Shown: positions 45,150 to 59,514, numbered from the stretch's first letter. The stretch is DNA of 64,000 bases from Cannabis sativa (GCF_029168945.1 NC_083610.1:74825580-74889579); one strand, 5' to 3'. Numbers and translations are program-made. Notes: generated from the letters alone by a model not told the origin.

Positions 45150-48100
45150 AAGGTGATGATTGTTCTTTTGAGAATGATGTCAGGAGATCTGGATAGTAGT
45201 TGAGCGATCACATTTAGCACATCGCTCGTGTTATTATTGTGCAGCGTACATGTCATAGTAAAAATAGTCATTACAGGGAAAATTGAAGGATTAAGTTGGC
45301 TTAACTACAGATATATCTGGTTCATGTTCAAATTCAGCGATCTTTACCATTCAACGATACGGCTACTTCTAGCTGACATTAGAATATGGATGGATGGATG
45401 GAAAGCATCCTTGTGTCCATTTTGTATGTGTGTAAGTTTGGTAGAAGATATACATGAGTGCTTATCTTACCATTTTTAAAATGTAATTTTTTTAGGGATA
45501 TTTTGTGTTCTTTTTCATTTCATTGTATAATTCGTATTGTATACATATATATAAATATATTGCAGTAGCTGATTCAAATGGTCGAGGGTACATTCAGCTC
45601 AGCAGGTGAGTGATAGATAGTGAGATTATTATTATAACGAATAAGACTCTAGGAGGCCTATCAGATTGGCATGGTTGGCAAATATGTGCCTGTAGTTAAG
45701 TCTTAGTGTATAATTCGTATTGAAGGGATTGTTTCTCTTATAGGGAAATACTGCTAAATTATAACATTTATATTATCATATGGGGTTTTAAACAATTTTA
45801 CTTTTGCAAAGTTTTTTTCTTTCGAAAATATGGCTTCCAAAGGAAAACTACCCCTTTACAAAAAAAAAAAAAAAAAAAAGAAAAAGAAAAAAAGATCACC
45901 CAGACAGAGGCGGTCTCCTTCGTGGTGCACTAACAGCAAGTGTGAATTCTCCAAGTCCAACCAACGCAAAATCACCGTTGTCAGCAATCTCAAACAACTA
46001 GCAGAAAGATCTCAACCCGAAAATCCATAAACAAAGAGCCTAAACTATAGTTTTTGAATTTCTAAACCAATGTTTTATTTAGAATTCAAATTAAGATAAA
46101 AAAAAAAGTGTTAATATAGACTTGCCCCCCAAATTTCAAATCTAAATCTCAAAGAAATAAATGGAGAGCCTCCATGAACGCCGATGAGAGAAGAACTAGC
46201 AAGAGAAGACCTTCATGACTAAATATTTTGAGATTTTTTTTTAAACAATTTGATTTTGTTTCCCGTTTTTACTGTGATTATTTTGTTTATTAACTGTTGT
46301 TGTTTGTTTTCATTGATTCACATATTAGTTAGTGGAATTTGTTTATATAATTTTAGTTTATTTTGATAATTTTCAAAAAATTGGAATAAAAAGGATTACA
46401 GTGAATTTTTAGGTATTATAATGAAAATAGTAAGTGTTTAATTTTAATATAAAAATATGTTGTTTTCAGTGATGTTTGTTTTACGTTGTTATCTATAATT
46501 TTGAAAGAAAAATAACGTAGATATAACAACAAATGCAATTTTTTTCATAAGAATAAAAAGTAATGAAATCAAGAGATAGGTTTGATAACCATAAAGTCAC
46601 AATATTTTGACTCATACCATCTAATGATCAAATTATTTATTCACTAGTAAGATCAATCTTTTCATAACTTGTAAAATTAAAAAACATAAAAAATTGAAAA
46701 AGTTGAAAATAACTAAATAAAAACTACAACATATCTAAGAATAATAAATAAATTATTTTGTTGATGTTGGGAAGCTTTTTTTGCAATGTTTTTGCAACAT
46801 TTATATAAAACCATGTTATTATAAATTTTTTATGAGTTATTTACACCTATCTATTCAATGTGTTGATTAGAACCAAAATATGCAACCAAACTGAAAACGA
46901 TAATTAAAAAAAAAAAGTCGTTTTTTGTTGTTGAGAAGTTGGTTTGTCGTTATTTCCCTAAGATAATAGGTTGATGTCTAATTTTGCAAATTGGAATAAA
47001 CTAATTTGTTTTACATTGCTATAAAGTTATTTATTAGTTGTTTACACAATAATTAACTAACAAATTGTGATAACACAAAAAATTGCTTGTTTAAATTAAA
47101 TCTCATATTAACATTAAATTTTAGAGAATAAAATTATACAAATACTGGTGCAGATCAACCAGAAATGGGATGAGAACAAAAATTATGTTGGCTTTCAAGT
47201 TTGGAAATTGGTTGGAAGGTATTGCAAGTATAAAGAAGTTGTACACAAATGGTTGCAACAACTACAATATAACTATGGAACAGCATATATACAACTACAA
47301 TATGAAGTGAATAAAGGTTACCCACCACTAAAAAACAAAATGATTACAACAAATGTAGGCACAAAGGGCACAACAAAAAAACTTGCCAAAAATACACAAA
47401 AAAAATACTGAGAAAAACTCCGGATACAAAGTTGAAATACTTTCAAGCAAAAACATACATTAATTCTAGTTTTTCTTTAAAAATGGTTTTCTGATTTGAG
47501 TATTCATTAGGTACAAAAAGATTTAACGCATATAATAGTATACTCGGTCGGGTACCAACAAGAATGAGACGTACTAGAATTTTTAAAGACATTATAGTGT
47601 TGCCTCTAATCGAAAAAATCAAATCTTGAAGGCCAAGAAAAAAAAAATGAACGCTGCATGGGAAACAAAAAACCACAACAAATACAACAAATATTAACAA
47701 AATGGCACGACAGAAAAACGAGTAGAAACATGTCGCAAACAAATTGAAAACACCACTACAACACCTACAAAACTACTAAACTAATACATTTATTACATGG
47801 GCAATAATTTATTAGTTATTTCATATTTTCATTTGATTACTGATTAAAAATTACTTGTAACACTAAAATATTGAGGATTATTAATATAGTTATTACATGC
47901 TTAAAACATTCTAATATTTAATATTTGATATTGTTTATTAAGTGATATACATTATATGCTGATTTGAGAAATGGGTAAAGAGAAGAAAATAGGCACTAGA
48001 AAGGAAATTACTTAAAAAAAGAATTAAAAAAACTTGAACAATATGAATTACATGCAAATTAAATTTTTAAAAAAGTTGTTAACAAAGATAGTTTTGTAAA

Positions 48101-48394
48101 AGTTGTTTTGATGTCGCGTTCCTATCAGATACATTTTAAGGTTACATGTATTTGGTTGATGGCAAGTTGCCATTAAGTTGAAACATGATTAATTGAAAAC
48201 ATTAAATGTTGTTTTGAGATTGTTTTTAAGTTATTTTCCTACAGTTAATTTTTATCAGATAACATCATCCTAAATATTGAACAACAAAGATTAAAGAAAC
48301 GATGTATTTAGAACTACAAATGAAAGAAACAAGTGAATATTGTATGTATTTAGAATTACCAAATATCATGGGGAGAATAAAACAGTTACTTTGG
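45150..48394. other. 3' flank of gene B and AT-rich intergenic DNA
   Basis: The 3' UTR of gene B probably extends a few hundred bases. A long A run with Lys-codon frames lies at 45858-45894. From 46050 to 48390 I see only AT-rich DNA. Frames at 47148-47411 and 47443-47742 have no recognisable domain and biased composition. Confidence 0.55.
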
Positions 48395-50160
48395 GGGTTT
48401 TTTTTGAAGGAATGGATTAGGAAAAGAATTCAGGGGTGGGATGCTAAGTTACTACCACGAGCTGGTAAGGAGATTCTTTTTAAAAATAGTAGCTCAAAGC
48501 TTGCCAAATTATGCTATGAGTGTTTTCTTATTACTAATTTTAGTTTGTAGTGAGATGGAGAGATTGGTGAATAATTTTTTGTGGAAGTCTTCTTCAAGTA
48601 ATGAAACAAAAAGGATACACAATGGATGAGTTACGATCATTCGAGTTCTCATAAAAATAAAGGTGGTATTGGATTTAGACACTTGAGAGACTTTAATATT
48701 TCTTTACTTAGAACATAAGCTTAGAGACTCATAACTAAGTGCGATACTATCCACAATGGTCTTTTTTAGATGCAAGTTTGGGTAGTAATCCTAGTTTTGT
48801 TTGGCATGCGTAGTATTATGAAATCTCAGTCTATGGTGAGAGGGGGTTTAAGGCATCAGGTAGGGTCCAAAATGGCAATTAGTGTGTTCTGGGATCCTTA
48901 GTTGCCAGATGAGCATAATCCAAGAGTGAGTACTAACCATCCTACTTTGGTGGATACAATGGTGTCTAGTCTTATGATACCAGGAGAAATTACATGGGAT
49001 GAGGAGGTAATTTTAGATTTATTTAATACCCGTGATACATGGTTAATTTTGAATATTCCTTGTAGTGCAACTCAGTTAGATGACACATAGGCTTGGGGAG
49101 AGAAAAGTCTAGGCACTACACAATTAAAACTGCTTATAAACTATTCCAAGAAGAGAAGGAAGATCATTTTATGGCTGATAAATTTGGTTTTCTGAAATAA
49201 CTGTGGCAGTTGAAAGTGCCTCCAAAGGTTAAAGATTTTCTATGGAGGGCAGTCTCAAGTTTTTTTCCAACAAAATTTCAATTGAGAATCAAAAAGATGG
49301 AAGTTGACACTTATTGTTAATGGTGTCTTATAGCACCTCAAACTACTAATCATGTGTTAGTTGAGTGTGCTTTTGTGCAAGATATTTAGAGTAGTTTTGG
49401 TTGGTGATATCAGGTGGCCATAATTCCAGTTTTGGAGCTTGGTTACATGATCTTTTCAAAAATATGGCAAGGAGAAACACGTTGAAGTGGCCATGCTATG
49501 TTAGTCAATTTGGGGAATCCAGAATAGTCTAGTTTGGAAGCAAAAAAATACTTTAGTTTTGTAAATCATAACGGCAGGAGCTGTCACTCTTCAACATTAT
49601 TGTACTGCTCAGGCTTCTAATGAAGTCTCTATGGATTCGTTGGAACCAGTAGTTGGTCTTGAGAAATGGACGAAACTGGATTTAGAAAATCATATAGTGA
49701 ACATGGATGCTGCACTTTTTGTTGAAACAAGATGCTATAGTTTCGCTTTCGTCATTAGAGATAATAATGGCAGCTTGTTGGAGGCATAATCGATGCAAAA
49801 ATCAGGTGCTCCGCATCCTGAAGTTGTAGAAGGTATCAATCTCAAAGAAGCTCTAAGTTGGTTAAAGCAACAGTCGTGTAGGAAGGTGGTGCTCGAAACT
49901 GATTATTTGGTATTGGTTCAAGCAATTTGTCATCGCTTGACTGCTGGCAGTGCACCAATGCTCTCTAACTTTGGGAGGATTGTTGAGGATTCTAAGAGTT
50001 GATGTAGACTCTTCCTTTAGTTTCTTTGTGTTTTGTAAAATAATCTGCCAATAAGGTAGCTCATTGTTTAGCAAGGTCATCTTATTTTATCTCTAATCGT
50101 ATGTTTTATAGGAGTTATGTTCCAATATTAATGATGCTTATTACATAGAAAATATAAATT
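48395..50160 (+). pseudogene. LINE ORF2 3' relic: RT end, zf-RVT, C-terminal RNase H
   Basis: Frames shift repeatedly. Readable pieces are RIQGWDAKLLPRAGKEIL and MERLVNNFLWKSSSSN (end of RT), then VFWDPWLPDEHNPRVS and PPKVKDFLWRAVSSFFPTKF with CLIAPQTTNHVLVECAF (zf-RVT). The last is FAFVIRDNNGSLLEA with PEVVEGINLKEALSWLKQQS, LETDYLVLVQAI (RVT_3-type RNase H, 49700-50000). The C-terminal RNase H separates this LINE from those at 711 and 13549, which stop after zf-RVT. More than ten stops or shifts. Confidence 0.8.
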
Positions 50161-50273
50161 GACATTTTTTTAAAAAAAATACCTCCATAAGGTAAAGACA
50201 ATATTTATACTTTTTATGTGATTTTAATTACCAAAATACCACTTACACTATCATCACTTACACACTCAAACGA

Positions 50274-50476
50274 TGGTTGTAAGGTGGTTGCTGCGTGATT
50301 GCGCGGTGGTTGCATCAGACAAAGATTTCAATTAGACGATGGTTGCAGGGTTGTTGCTAGGTGGTTGGCCGAATGTTGCATCATACGAAGGTTTCAATCA
50401 GACGAAAGTTTCTGGGTGGTTACTGGGTAATTGGCGGACAGTTGTATCAGACGAAGGTTTCAATCAGATGAAATAA
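50274..50476 (+). repeat. 66-bp tandem repeat, about three copies
   Basis: TTGCATCAGAC, TTGCATCATAC and TTGTATCAGAC begin successive units at about 50310, 50376 and 50442. Each unit also holds GAAGGTTTCAATCAGACGA and GGTGGTTGCTGGGTGG-like parts. The copies are diverged. Confidence 0.8.
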
Positions 50477-50927
50477 CTATTAGCAAAATGTTTAGGCAAC
50501 TGTAATGCAACTGTTGTGAAACATTAAAAATCAGATAGTGTTTCCACGTAGGTAACTCTATCTACATGTCTCTTAATGATTTAATATGAAAAAATTCACC
50601 ATTAAAAATTTGGAAAACAACAAAAATACACCAAGATAATTATTTTACTATAGTATTGATGTAATTTTTTTTTGGATTATACTTGAGTTAGATTGTTTGG
50701 GAATTCCAGTTCAACTTTTTGAGATCTTCCTTTCATGGATCTAAAAATTGAAGTTAGGACATTAGTTTTATGCAAATTAAACTGGATTTCCAATTGATTT
50801 TAGTTTCGTAGTAGTTTTTCTACACCTTTTTTATGAATTCGAAGCAGTCCCTGTTTTGATTGATTTTGGTCGTCTTCTCAGGTGAAGTCGCTGGAATTAA
50901 AGGTGGTTCTCTTTCTGATTGAATTTT

Positions 50928-51243
50928 GTTTCGGTTGCATTAGGTTGCTGCGTAGTTGCGCGATAGTTGCCCAAGAAGCATGGATCCTAGGTTGAAGGTG
51001 TATAAGTGGTATTTGTGTAATCTTTTTTATTTGGGCTGATATTTGTTTATTTGGCTAGCTGAAAGTATTTTTGTAGGTTGCATTAGGTTGCTGCGTTTCG
51101 GTTGCATTAGGTTGCTGCGTAGTTGCGCGATAGTTGCCCAGGAAGCATGGATCCTAGGTTGAAGGTGTGTAAGTGGTATTTGTGTAATCTTTTTTATTTG
51201 GGCTGATATTTGTTTATTTGGCTAGCTGAAAGTATTTTTGTAG
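50928..51243 (+). repeat. 167-bp tandem duplication, about 1.9 copies
   Basis: GTTTCGGTTGCATTAGGTTG begins both copies (50928 and 51095). They run with almost no differences to AAGTATTTTTGTAG. The unit contains GGTTGCTGCGTAGTTGCGCG, related to the neighbouring 66-bp repeats. Confidence 0.92.
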
Positions 51244-53448
51244 TATTGTTATTTTTTTTTTTTGGTTAAAACTGAAAAAAAAAAAAAAACTTTTTTATTT
51301 TATCTAGTTTAATAAAGCTTTTACCTTATTCAATAATAGAAAAAGAAAAAAAGCATTTAGTAATTCAACAATTACACTATATTCTCATTTTGGTTATGTG
51401 AATTGGAGAGTATAATTATAATCTCTTAATTATCTTTAATTATACTGTGTAATTACTCCTCAATTATACGTTACTGTGTAATTACGTACTAATCAAACTA
51501 ATATGCTAAATTTTGTAATCACTTCTAATTACACCTAAATTCAATTCTATTATCACTTTCCAAACACGCCCTAAAGAAATTATTTAATTATCTCCAATTA
51601 ACACAAGTTCAATTCTACCATCACTTTTCAAACGCAAAGAAGAGTTTCATGGTGCATGATAGAAAAAGTAATGAAGGTGAATTGTGTTTTTATTTTAATT
51701 ATTAAACATGAAGGTGAATTATGTTGTGAGCCACGAATTGTGGGAAAGACTAAAGAGGTGGACTAAAGTCATGGAAGCCACAAATTTTGAGAGCTTTTTG
51801 TAGATGCAACTTTATGGGTCTTTGATTCTTCTTCTTTTTTTTTTTTTTGAAATGGAGTCTTCGATTATTCATTATTCCATCTTTTTATCATAGCGAATAA
51901 AAGGCCGGCAGACTTTACATGAAAAAAAAAGTAAACAAAACTCAAAAAAATCTATAAAGTGACACGCATTTAAAACGAATAGAACATTTGGGTTAGATGT
52001 TTGTTGACAAACGTATTAATGTAACTTTGGAAACAATATTTCATTCTCTTGGACTTGGATTTTATACCCCCTTTCTTTTCCTCCGTACGGATCCACCAAG
52101 CTTTTATTTTAGAAACATTGTTAGGTACTATATATAGTGTTCATCACTCTAATGAGATGATATTACTTATAAATTGTATTAGCAATTTTTTATAATCAAT
52201 ATTAAAAACTCAATACAATTAATATTCTAGTCTATCAATAACATAGTCGATCGTCAACATAAAATCTCTACTTAAAGGAGATGGTCGGGGTCTTTATATA
52301 GATAATCCAAAAGTATATATGGTATTAAAAAAATCTATAAGTAAGCTTCTACCGATGAGGATCTACTGAGAACTTTATATCGAGATAGATATATTTGTTG
52401 AGAATGGTGACCTTAAACCCTATTTTTTAGAATTACGTATAATTATATAGTATTTTACATACTATTTCTTATCTAAAGAGATCTATTGTTATTTAATGTA
52501 AATATTAAGTATAAATATATATATATAGATATATTTATATATATGAGATTATGTATATAAGAGAATTTAATTTAAGAAAATAACAAAAATTAATTGTCTG
52601 TGATAATATTAAAAGTGGGAGCTAACTTTTATATATATTAGTTAAGATTATCAACACACTTTACTTAATATCTTTGGTAGAACAATCTATCCAGATTGGT
52701 AAGTGTACAGTCAGGAATAGGTATGCCGAATTAATACTAGATCGTATAAGACTAGGAACACAATGAAATATAGAACTTCTTTTGGATCTGAAAAAAAAAA
52801 AACTTATTAGTGTAGGTAATCGGACTTCCAAATTCTCTCAACTCTCTTTAAATAGATTTATTGTGTTTACAGAATGAGTAATGAGCTTGGAAACTGAGAC
52901 CCTATATTTATATTTATATAGGTGACACATCTCATCAAAATCTTTGCCACAATCTAATTTGGACAACTAAATAGTTTTGATCATATTTAGAATATTTTAT
53001 CAATTGAACTAAATATTAACTTTTGAATAAAATAATTAGAATTAATATAATTAATAATTCTAATATTAGAAAATATGAATATGTTACACTGATATGGAAT
53101 CCACATTTCTTTAATTGAAACTAGACTAAATATTCATTTAAGTATTAATAGAGGTACTTAAAAATAGAGGAGTAATTTTCTATTGTGAATGAAAATTTTA
53201 TCTATATATGACTTACAGAAATTTTTGTTAGACTATTAAGGACACTAATTCACATATAAAAAAAAATAATTAAACAGGTTAATAGACGAAGATACCTAAC
53301 TCTACTTATGAATATTTAGTGGAAGATCATAACCCATACAATGAATAAAATATTGGTCACAATTTTATAAAATTAGTTGATAAAATGTCTATATAACTTC
53401 TGTTTTAACTGTATCTAATTCTCTTGCCCCTTTGTCGATTCTTGTAGA
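51244..53448. other. AT-rich intergenic DNA, no gene seen
   Basis: A GTAATTAC-rich, self-complementary stretch at 51360-51580 may be an old MITE but its ends are unclear. The rest is low-complexity AT-rich DNA with T and A runs. Confidence 0.55.
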
Positions 53449-54102
53449 TTAAGCCATGAGCAAGGCTTCAATTTGAGCAATCATATATGCATCTTTTCTG
53501 GTTGTTATAGATGTTACAAAACATCGTATTAGGAAATAATCCATTGAAAATAGTCTCAATGTGATCTTGTGTGGATTAAACATGGCCAATAGTAGCAAGA
53601 AAATCAACAAGATTCTTGATCTTGAGGAGATAGTCATTGAGGAAATCTACTATCTTGCGCAACTGTATCTTATAAATATTGATATTAGGGCAGTATAATG
53701 TTCATTGAGGGGGCTCCATATCTGAACAATTGTATGAAAACCAATCATACAATATGTAGTTTTCTTGGCATCGATGATAACAACCAAGAAACAAGGAGGT
53801 TGTCTTGTTATTCTCAATCTTCGAACTCAAGGTTGACACGATTAGCTCATTCATCTATTGTGATGAACTTTGGCAAAGCTCTAAGAAAATCAAAACATTT
53901 GTGGAGTTGTCTACCTTTGAGTGAAGCAAGAATTTGGTGGCGTCGTGGAAGAGAATTATGTTTATCCAATCGAATCAAAATAGAATGAGTGAAAGAAACA
54001 GAAGATTGATGTTTTTGGTAGAGACACCATAGAAGAACTTGGTGTTTTGAGAGAAGCATTAGTTTGGGACGAATTCTCCATGATTGAAGGGTAAACGAAA
54101 AA
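53449..54102 (-). pseudogene. Copia gag relic
   Basis: The minus strand reads IRLDKHNSLPRRHQILASLK and GRQLHKCFDFLRALPKF (54128-53850) and then, in other frames, a KIKNLVDFLATIGHV stretch with RKDAYMIAQIEALLMA. These match the N-terminal and UBN2-type parts of plant Copia gag. Stops and frameshifts are frequent, and protease, integrase and RT are absent. Confidence 0.72.
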
Positions 54103-54114
54103 GCTCTGATACCA
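54103..54114 (-). other. Copia primer binding site (initiator tRNA-Met)
   Basis: TGGTATCAGAGC on the minus strand lies between the LTR and the gag relic. Confidence 0.8.
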
Positions 54115-54116
54115 TA

Positions 54117-54319
54117 TAAAAAATTCAAAGAATGAATTTGAGAGAAATAATAAATTGTATTAAGTGGAGAAAATGTTTACAAAGTAACTTATATACAAAA
54201 GCTTGGTTACATAATTAACACTAATAAAACACTTAACTAACACCTATTAAAGCTTAACAACTATAACTAACTAGTAGTTAGTTTTATCAATCTAATTATT
54301 TACAATATTATTCCTAACA
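54117..54319 (-). repeat. Short Copia 5' LTR (about 200 bp)
   Basis: The minus strand starts TGTTAGGAATAATATTG at 54319 and runs to the primer site. The 3' end of the LTR is eroded (no clear CA). No partner LTR was found, so the element was truncated after insertion. Confidence 0.6.
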
Positions 54320-54949
54320 CTTTACTTTACCAAGTTCTATAAATAGAATCTTAAATGGACAAAGACAACATCAATAGATTTTTTACAAGAAATTTTGTAT
54401 CTTCTTCTCTCTTTTTAATGTGTGCCGAACCAAGGGTTCATTTTCTAAAAAAAAAAATATTTATACTCGAAAATACAAAAGTATAGATAAATTTCCCCAT
54501 TAAAAAATGAGACCACTCAACTTTTTTTATAAGTGCAAAATATAATTTAGAAAACAACTGATTATACAGGCAATACCCAAAAACACACACTTTAAATTTG
54601 GTGTGAATTATAGACTAATTTGGAAAATACTTTTTGTAGTAATATTTATGCAAGTAATTACTGCAAAATGGTGACAACATGATACTAATTTTTGTGTAAC
54701 TAAGATCACTTTTATTAGTCTCAACCAAAAAGAATAATTGTGTGACTAAAAAACATAACATTTAACTAAGTTATCACTCGAGATATTTAAACAGTCGAAA
54801 AAAATAAATAATATATAAGTGATTAAAAAATTAAAAATATTAAATATTTATGCTATAAATACGTTCTACCTTAATATTTATGCCACAAATACGTTCTACC
54901 TTCCTAATTTTTCAGAGAATTACAAGATACTTTCGTTTTTCTAATTATT
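54320..54949. other. AT-rich intergenic DNA, no gene seen
   Basis: Nothing recognisable beyond a short duplication of ATTTATGC(T/C)A(T/C)AAATACGT near 54848 and 54880. Confidence 0.6.
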
Positions 54950-55400
54950 AGGAGCCTGTTTGGCTGTGTTTTCAGTTTTTAGTTTTTAGAATTGTTTTCT
55001 CAAAAGTGAGAATAAAAAACAGTTTTTGTCATTTTAAAAATTTAATAATGTTTGGCAGAAATGTTTTACAACTATTTTTAGAGTTTTTTTTATTAAAAAG
55101 AAAAATTAATATTTTAACACCATACCATGACATGAACTCATCTGGATCCAGGTTCGGGTATGGTTTCGGATTTAGGATCCGTATGTGAGTAAAAATATAA
55201 AATATAAGATGTTAGATAAAAAAATTATTTTTGAAAATTAAAAACAACATTTTGATGTTTTCTATTTTCTAATTTTCTAAAACTTAATTTTTAAAAAACT
55301 ATTTTTAAAAATTTTTACTAAACAACCCCTATTAATTTTTAAAAACTGTTTTCAGTTTTAAAAAATAGAAAACAGTTTTAATTTTAAGTTATAGCCTCTA
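54950..55400. repeat. MITE candidate with self-complementary ends
   Basis: The left part (GCCTGTTTGGCTGTGTTTTC, then TTTTTAGAATTGTTTTCTCA) and the right part (AAAACTGTTTTCAGTTTTAA, AGAAAACAGTTTTAATTTTA) are partly inverted copies. GCCTGTTTGG starts are common in plant MITEs. No target duplication was found. Confidence 0.4.
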
Positions 55401-58400
55401 AGTAATTTATTTTATGTATAAATCAATTAAATTAGTAGCCTTTTTTTTATTTATTTATTTTTTTTTTAAGGAATTGAATTAGTAGTATAGTTGAACACCA
55501 CAAATATAAAAAGGCGTATATCCAATCCAACATCAACCTTTATTCCCCCTTTTTCTATGGCATATATAAATATAATAAAATCAATTTCCATTCACCTTTT
55601 AACTCTCTAGGCCGTAGGTTTGTTTTCAATTTGTGCCACGAATATAAGATAAAAACAAAACAAAAAAGCGTACATTTTCCTTTCACAATATACATTACAA
55701 AATATTTACATTAAAAACCAAAAAAGAAAAGAGAAAGAGAACCAAACAAAAAAACAAGAATCAAATATTGGAGGATGATTCAAATATTTGTTAGATTATT
55801 TTTTCTTATAGTAGTAATTAATTGTTTAAATTATTAAAAAATTTCTAAAAATTTATAAATGATCTTATATAATTAGACACAATTTTCCATATATGTGGTG
55901 TATTTAATTGGTACTACTTATGCAGGAGGAATTAAAGAGAGTAAAGAAAATGATGGTTGTAAGTATTTTGATGAGATTTGGAGTTAATATTATAATATCT
56001 ATCTATCTATTTATATAATTCTGAAACTAAAAGATGTCAAGATTTTATTTTTCTATATTATCTTATTTTTTACTTTTTTATATATTTTAGATTTAGGATG
56101 ACATACTCAATAACAATATATGTTTAAAAAATATATGGTATACGTTATTTTGTAAATTATAAGTAACATATTAAATTGTTCATTTTTATTTGTATCAAAA
56201 TTACTAACTTTTATTTTTTTTTCAGCTAATTAATTTAGTGTTACCCAATTAATATATGTACAAAAGTATGTGGCTCTCTATATTTTTCCTTTCTATTGTT
56301 CAAATTTTGTGAGAATTTCATATTTATGTCATGAAAAATTAAAATTATTTATTAAGCTTACTTTTTAAAAAAAACCATATTGTTTAGAAAGTATAGTAGG
56401 TCTACATATACACTATAAATAAATCTTGTAATTTTCTTTTTTTATTTGTGCAAAAATTTATATCCCTCTCCTTATTAGGTAATTGATAAAATCAGTCTTA
56501 CCTAATTAATTAATTATAATTTTTTAAATTCATTTAATTTATAGTTTGTAATAATATATATTATAATTTATATATTCGGAACACTTCTTAATGGGTAATA
56601 CCCATTGATAGAAACTGAAAAAAATTAATAAGGTAATAATCCAATAACCTTTTTATGGCAAGTTTCTAAAAATTATTTTTTTTTTTAAAAAAATTATATT
56701 TATTTTTTATAAAATTGGAAATAATAATTACAACTAATAATTTGAAAAAAAAAATATAAATTATTTTTAAAAATTAATTAAAATTACTACTTTATTATTT
56801 TATGAAATTATGAGTTTATTAATAATTTATTATTGTAAAACTAAAAAATCATTTTCATGTATATTAATGTGTTTTTTTTTATTAGAAGAATAGGAGCTTG
56901 ATTGTGGAATCCCATTGTCTTAATATTATTCATATTCTTAAAAATAAAACGCTACAATACTTCTTAGTTCTTACTTAGGCTATCATTGTTAGAAAAATAT
57001 TATTACCATCCAATGATTTTTTTTATATTACCATGAATCATTCTCCTAGAATAACTAATGAGGTGTTGTTCATTATTTATATTTTTAGGATTAGAAGATG
57101 ATAATCTTGTCTAGGGATCAAATATAATTTTTTGTGCTGAAATTATTGTGTTGGCAATTGCCATTATTCAATAATGTTTATGACATTTTTTTCTTCCTTC
57201 ATTTTTTTTTGTTAAAATTTTCTTCATTGGTTTTATTTTTATAGATTTGGTATGCTCAAGTATTTTTTTAAAAAATAAAAACATATAAATAATTGTTAAT
57301 TATTATAAAATTAAAGATTTTAGGTTTAAAAAAAAATCTTATACATTTTATGTGTATTACAGTTTAAAGCTTAAAATTATTATTTTTTTTTATTTTCAGT
57401 AATGCAATTTAGAATTCTAGTATGAAGAAATTTTATAAAAAGATAAATATATATTTTTTTTCTTTTTAATCTTTAAAATGATTTTTATTAAAAAAAAATA
57501 GTTTGTTAATTTTTTTTAGTATGTTTTATTTTTTTAAATAACAATTCCATTTATAAATTTTTTATTTCTATTAATAGTTTTATCTATTTTAGGAATATAG
57601 AAAATAACAAAATAGGAAATATTAATTTTTTAATATTTAATTAATGATTATAAATATCAACCATTAGATATTTGATCCAATGGTGAAGAATAAAATACCC
57701 ATACATGGGTAATACCCATTAAGAACATACCCTTATATATTCTTATAAAAAAATATATATATAATTATATTTCTTAAATTTGTGAGAGCGAGTTTCATAT
57801 TATTTTCTCTTTAAAAAAAAGTACATGATTCTTTGATAAGTTTATTTTTTGTGATAATCTCACATTATTTAAAAATGATAGTGAGTCTTCACATATACAT
57901 TATAAATAAATCATTTTGTTTATTATTTTTATTTGTCTCAATTAATTTGTTATAATTATTGAAATTCATTCATTTTATAGTCTGTAATAATATAGGGATT
58001 AGAAAAACATAAAAAACAATAAAAAAATTTACAAAAATACGGTTATGCAGAATTTTAAATATTTTTACGGTTTTTAAGATTTTATTTACATAAAATATGT
58101 TCTTTTGATTTTTTTTTTATGTTGTGCTCTTGTTATTTTGTAGTTGGTTTTTTGTTATTTGTATGTTACTTTTTTTTATGCTGCTTAAATGTTGTTTTTC
58201 TATTAGTTTCATGTATTTTATTATTATTTTAGTGTTATTTTTATAAATACTGTAAAAATATAAAAAAAAATCTTTAATTATAAATGTGTAAAAAGTTTGT
58301 CAAAAATAGTAGTTTATGTAAATTTTTCAATAATATATATATTTTATAGTCCATAAAGTAAAGTGTAAATAAATTTAGTTGATGTTTATATTGTTTTTCA

Positions 58401-58558
58401 TTTTGTTTAAAAAAAAATTGTACCAATAAAACAAAAGTTATTTGATTCTTTCTTTACTTTTGAAAAATCTCACATGGTTTATGTAAAGTTAAAGTGCGAG
58501 TTTCTCATAAGAATGCACAAAATTAAACATAAAAGATTACACAGTCTAATATTTATAT
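55401..58558. other. AT-rich intergenic DNA with MITE-like pieces
   Basis: No coding sequence. 56586-57724 is bracketed by AATGGGTAATACCCATT-type ends and may be a long member of the family at 61998-62387. 57995-58280 is an inverted, diverged copy of 21466-21735. Confidence 0.5.
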
Positions 58559-58934
58559 GGGTAATATTATTTAGACTCTGTGTTTTATAAAAGCTACCAA
58601 TTGGACTCTCTATTTTGTTAAATGATAAAATAGATCCTGTATTTTCTAAAATAGTACAAATAGGACCATGAACTGATTTTTTGTCAAAATAAAATTTAAT
58701 AATAATTCGATCTAAATGTATTTTATGACAAACCTGTTTATATTTTCTGTATCTGCTTGTGTTAGAAATTATCTTTAAGTTAGTTATATTTTAAAAAAAA
58801 AAGTTGTCGAAAATTAAGCTCAGGGTCTTATGTTTACAATTTTGGAAAATACAGGGTCCATTTTGTCATTTAACAAAACAAAGGGTCTAATTTATAACTT
58901 TTGTAAAATACAGGGTCCAAAATAGTATTTGCTC
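58559..58934. mobile_element. MITE family 1, copy 1
   Basis: It matches 63200-63570 over its full length: GACTCTCTATTTTGTTAAAT near the left end, GGGTCCATTTTGTCATTTAA near the right end. The two halves are inverted relative to each other. Ends GGGTAATATTAT and GTATTTGCTC are partly decayed and the flanks no longer show a clean duplication. Confidence 0.75.
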
Positions 58935-59475
58935 TATTATATTTATATTTATACACATATATAAATTGTGGAGGTTTAAGTTGTTACATACTTTTTTTTT
59001 TGAGAAAATTTGTTACATACTTTTAGTTGTTGAATCATTATTGAATAGTTATGATTAATTTAAAAATTAATAAAATATATAATCAATAAATTCGTTACTA
59101 ATAAAATAATAATAATTAATAAATTAACTGTAACTTGATAGTAAATTGTTTTTATTTTATTTTTATAAATAAAAAATAAAAATATTTATAAATGTTAATT
59201 ACTAAAAATGTTTGTAATTAATTTATTTAAAAATAAATTTTTTTACCTATTAATAACATGTTATAATAGATTAGAAAATAATTAGTCATAACTATTGAAT
59301 AATTACTCTACTAGTTATATATAGGGCTATAAATTTTGGGGGAAAAATACCAAATATGAAAGTAGGTATTTTCTTATAAACATATGGGGATCATTTGAAG
59401 TAAGTTTATATGGTGGCTACCTGTACATGAGGCTAATATTTGTTAGAAAGATATATGAATGACACTTTAAGGTAC

Positions 59476-59481
<6 letters not shown>

Positions 59482-59514
<33 letters not shown>
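59482..59514 (+). repeat. (TA)n microsatellite
   Basis: About sixteen uninterrupted TA units. Confidence 0.9.

Noticed and set aside
45804..46030. Poly-Lys ORFs
   Set aside because: They are caused by a long A run. The two overlapping frames give nearly the same Lys stretch.
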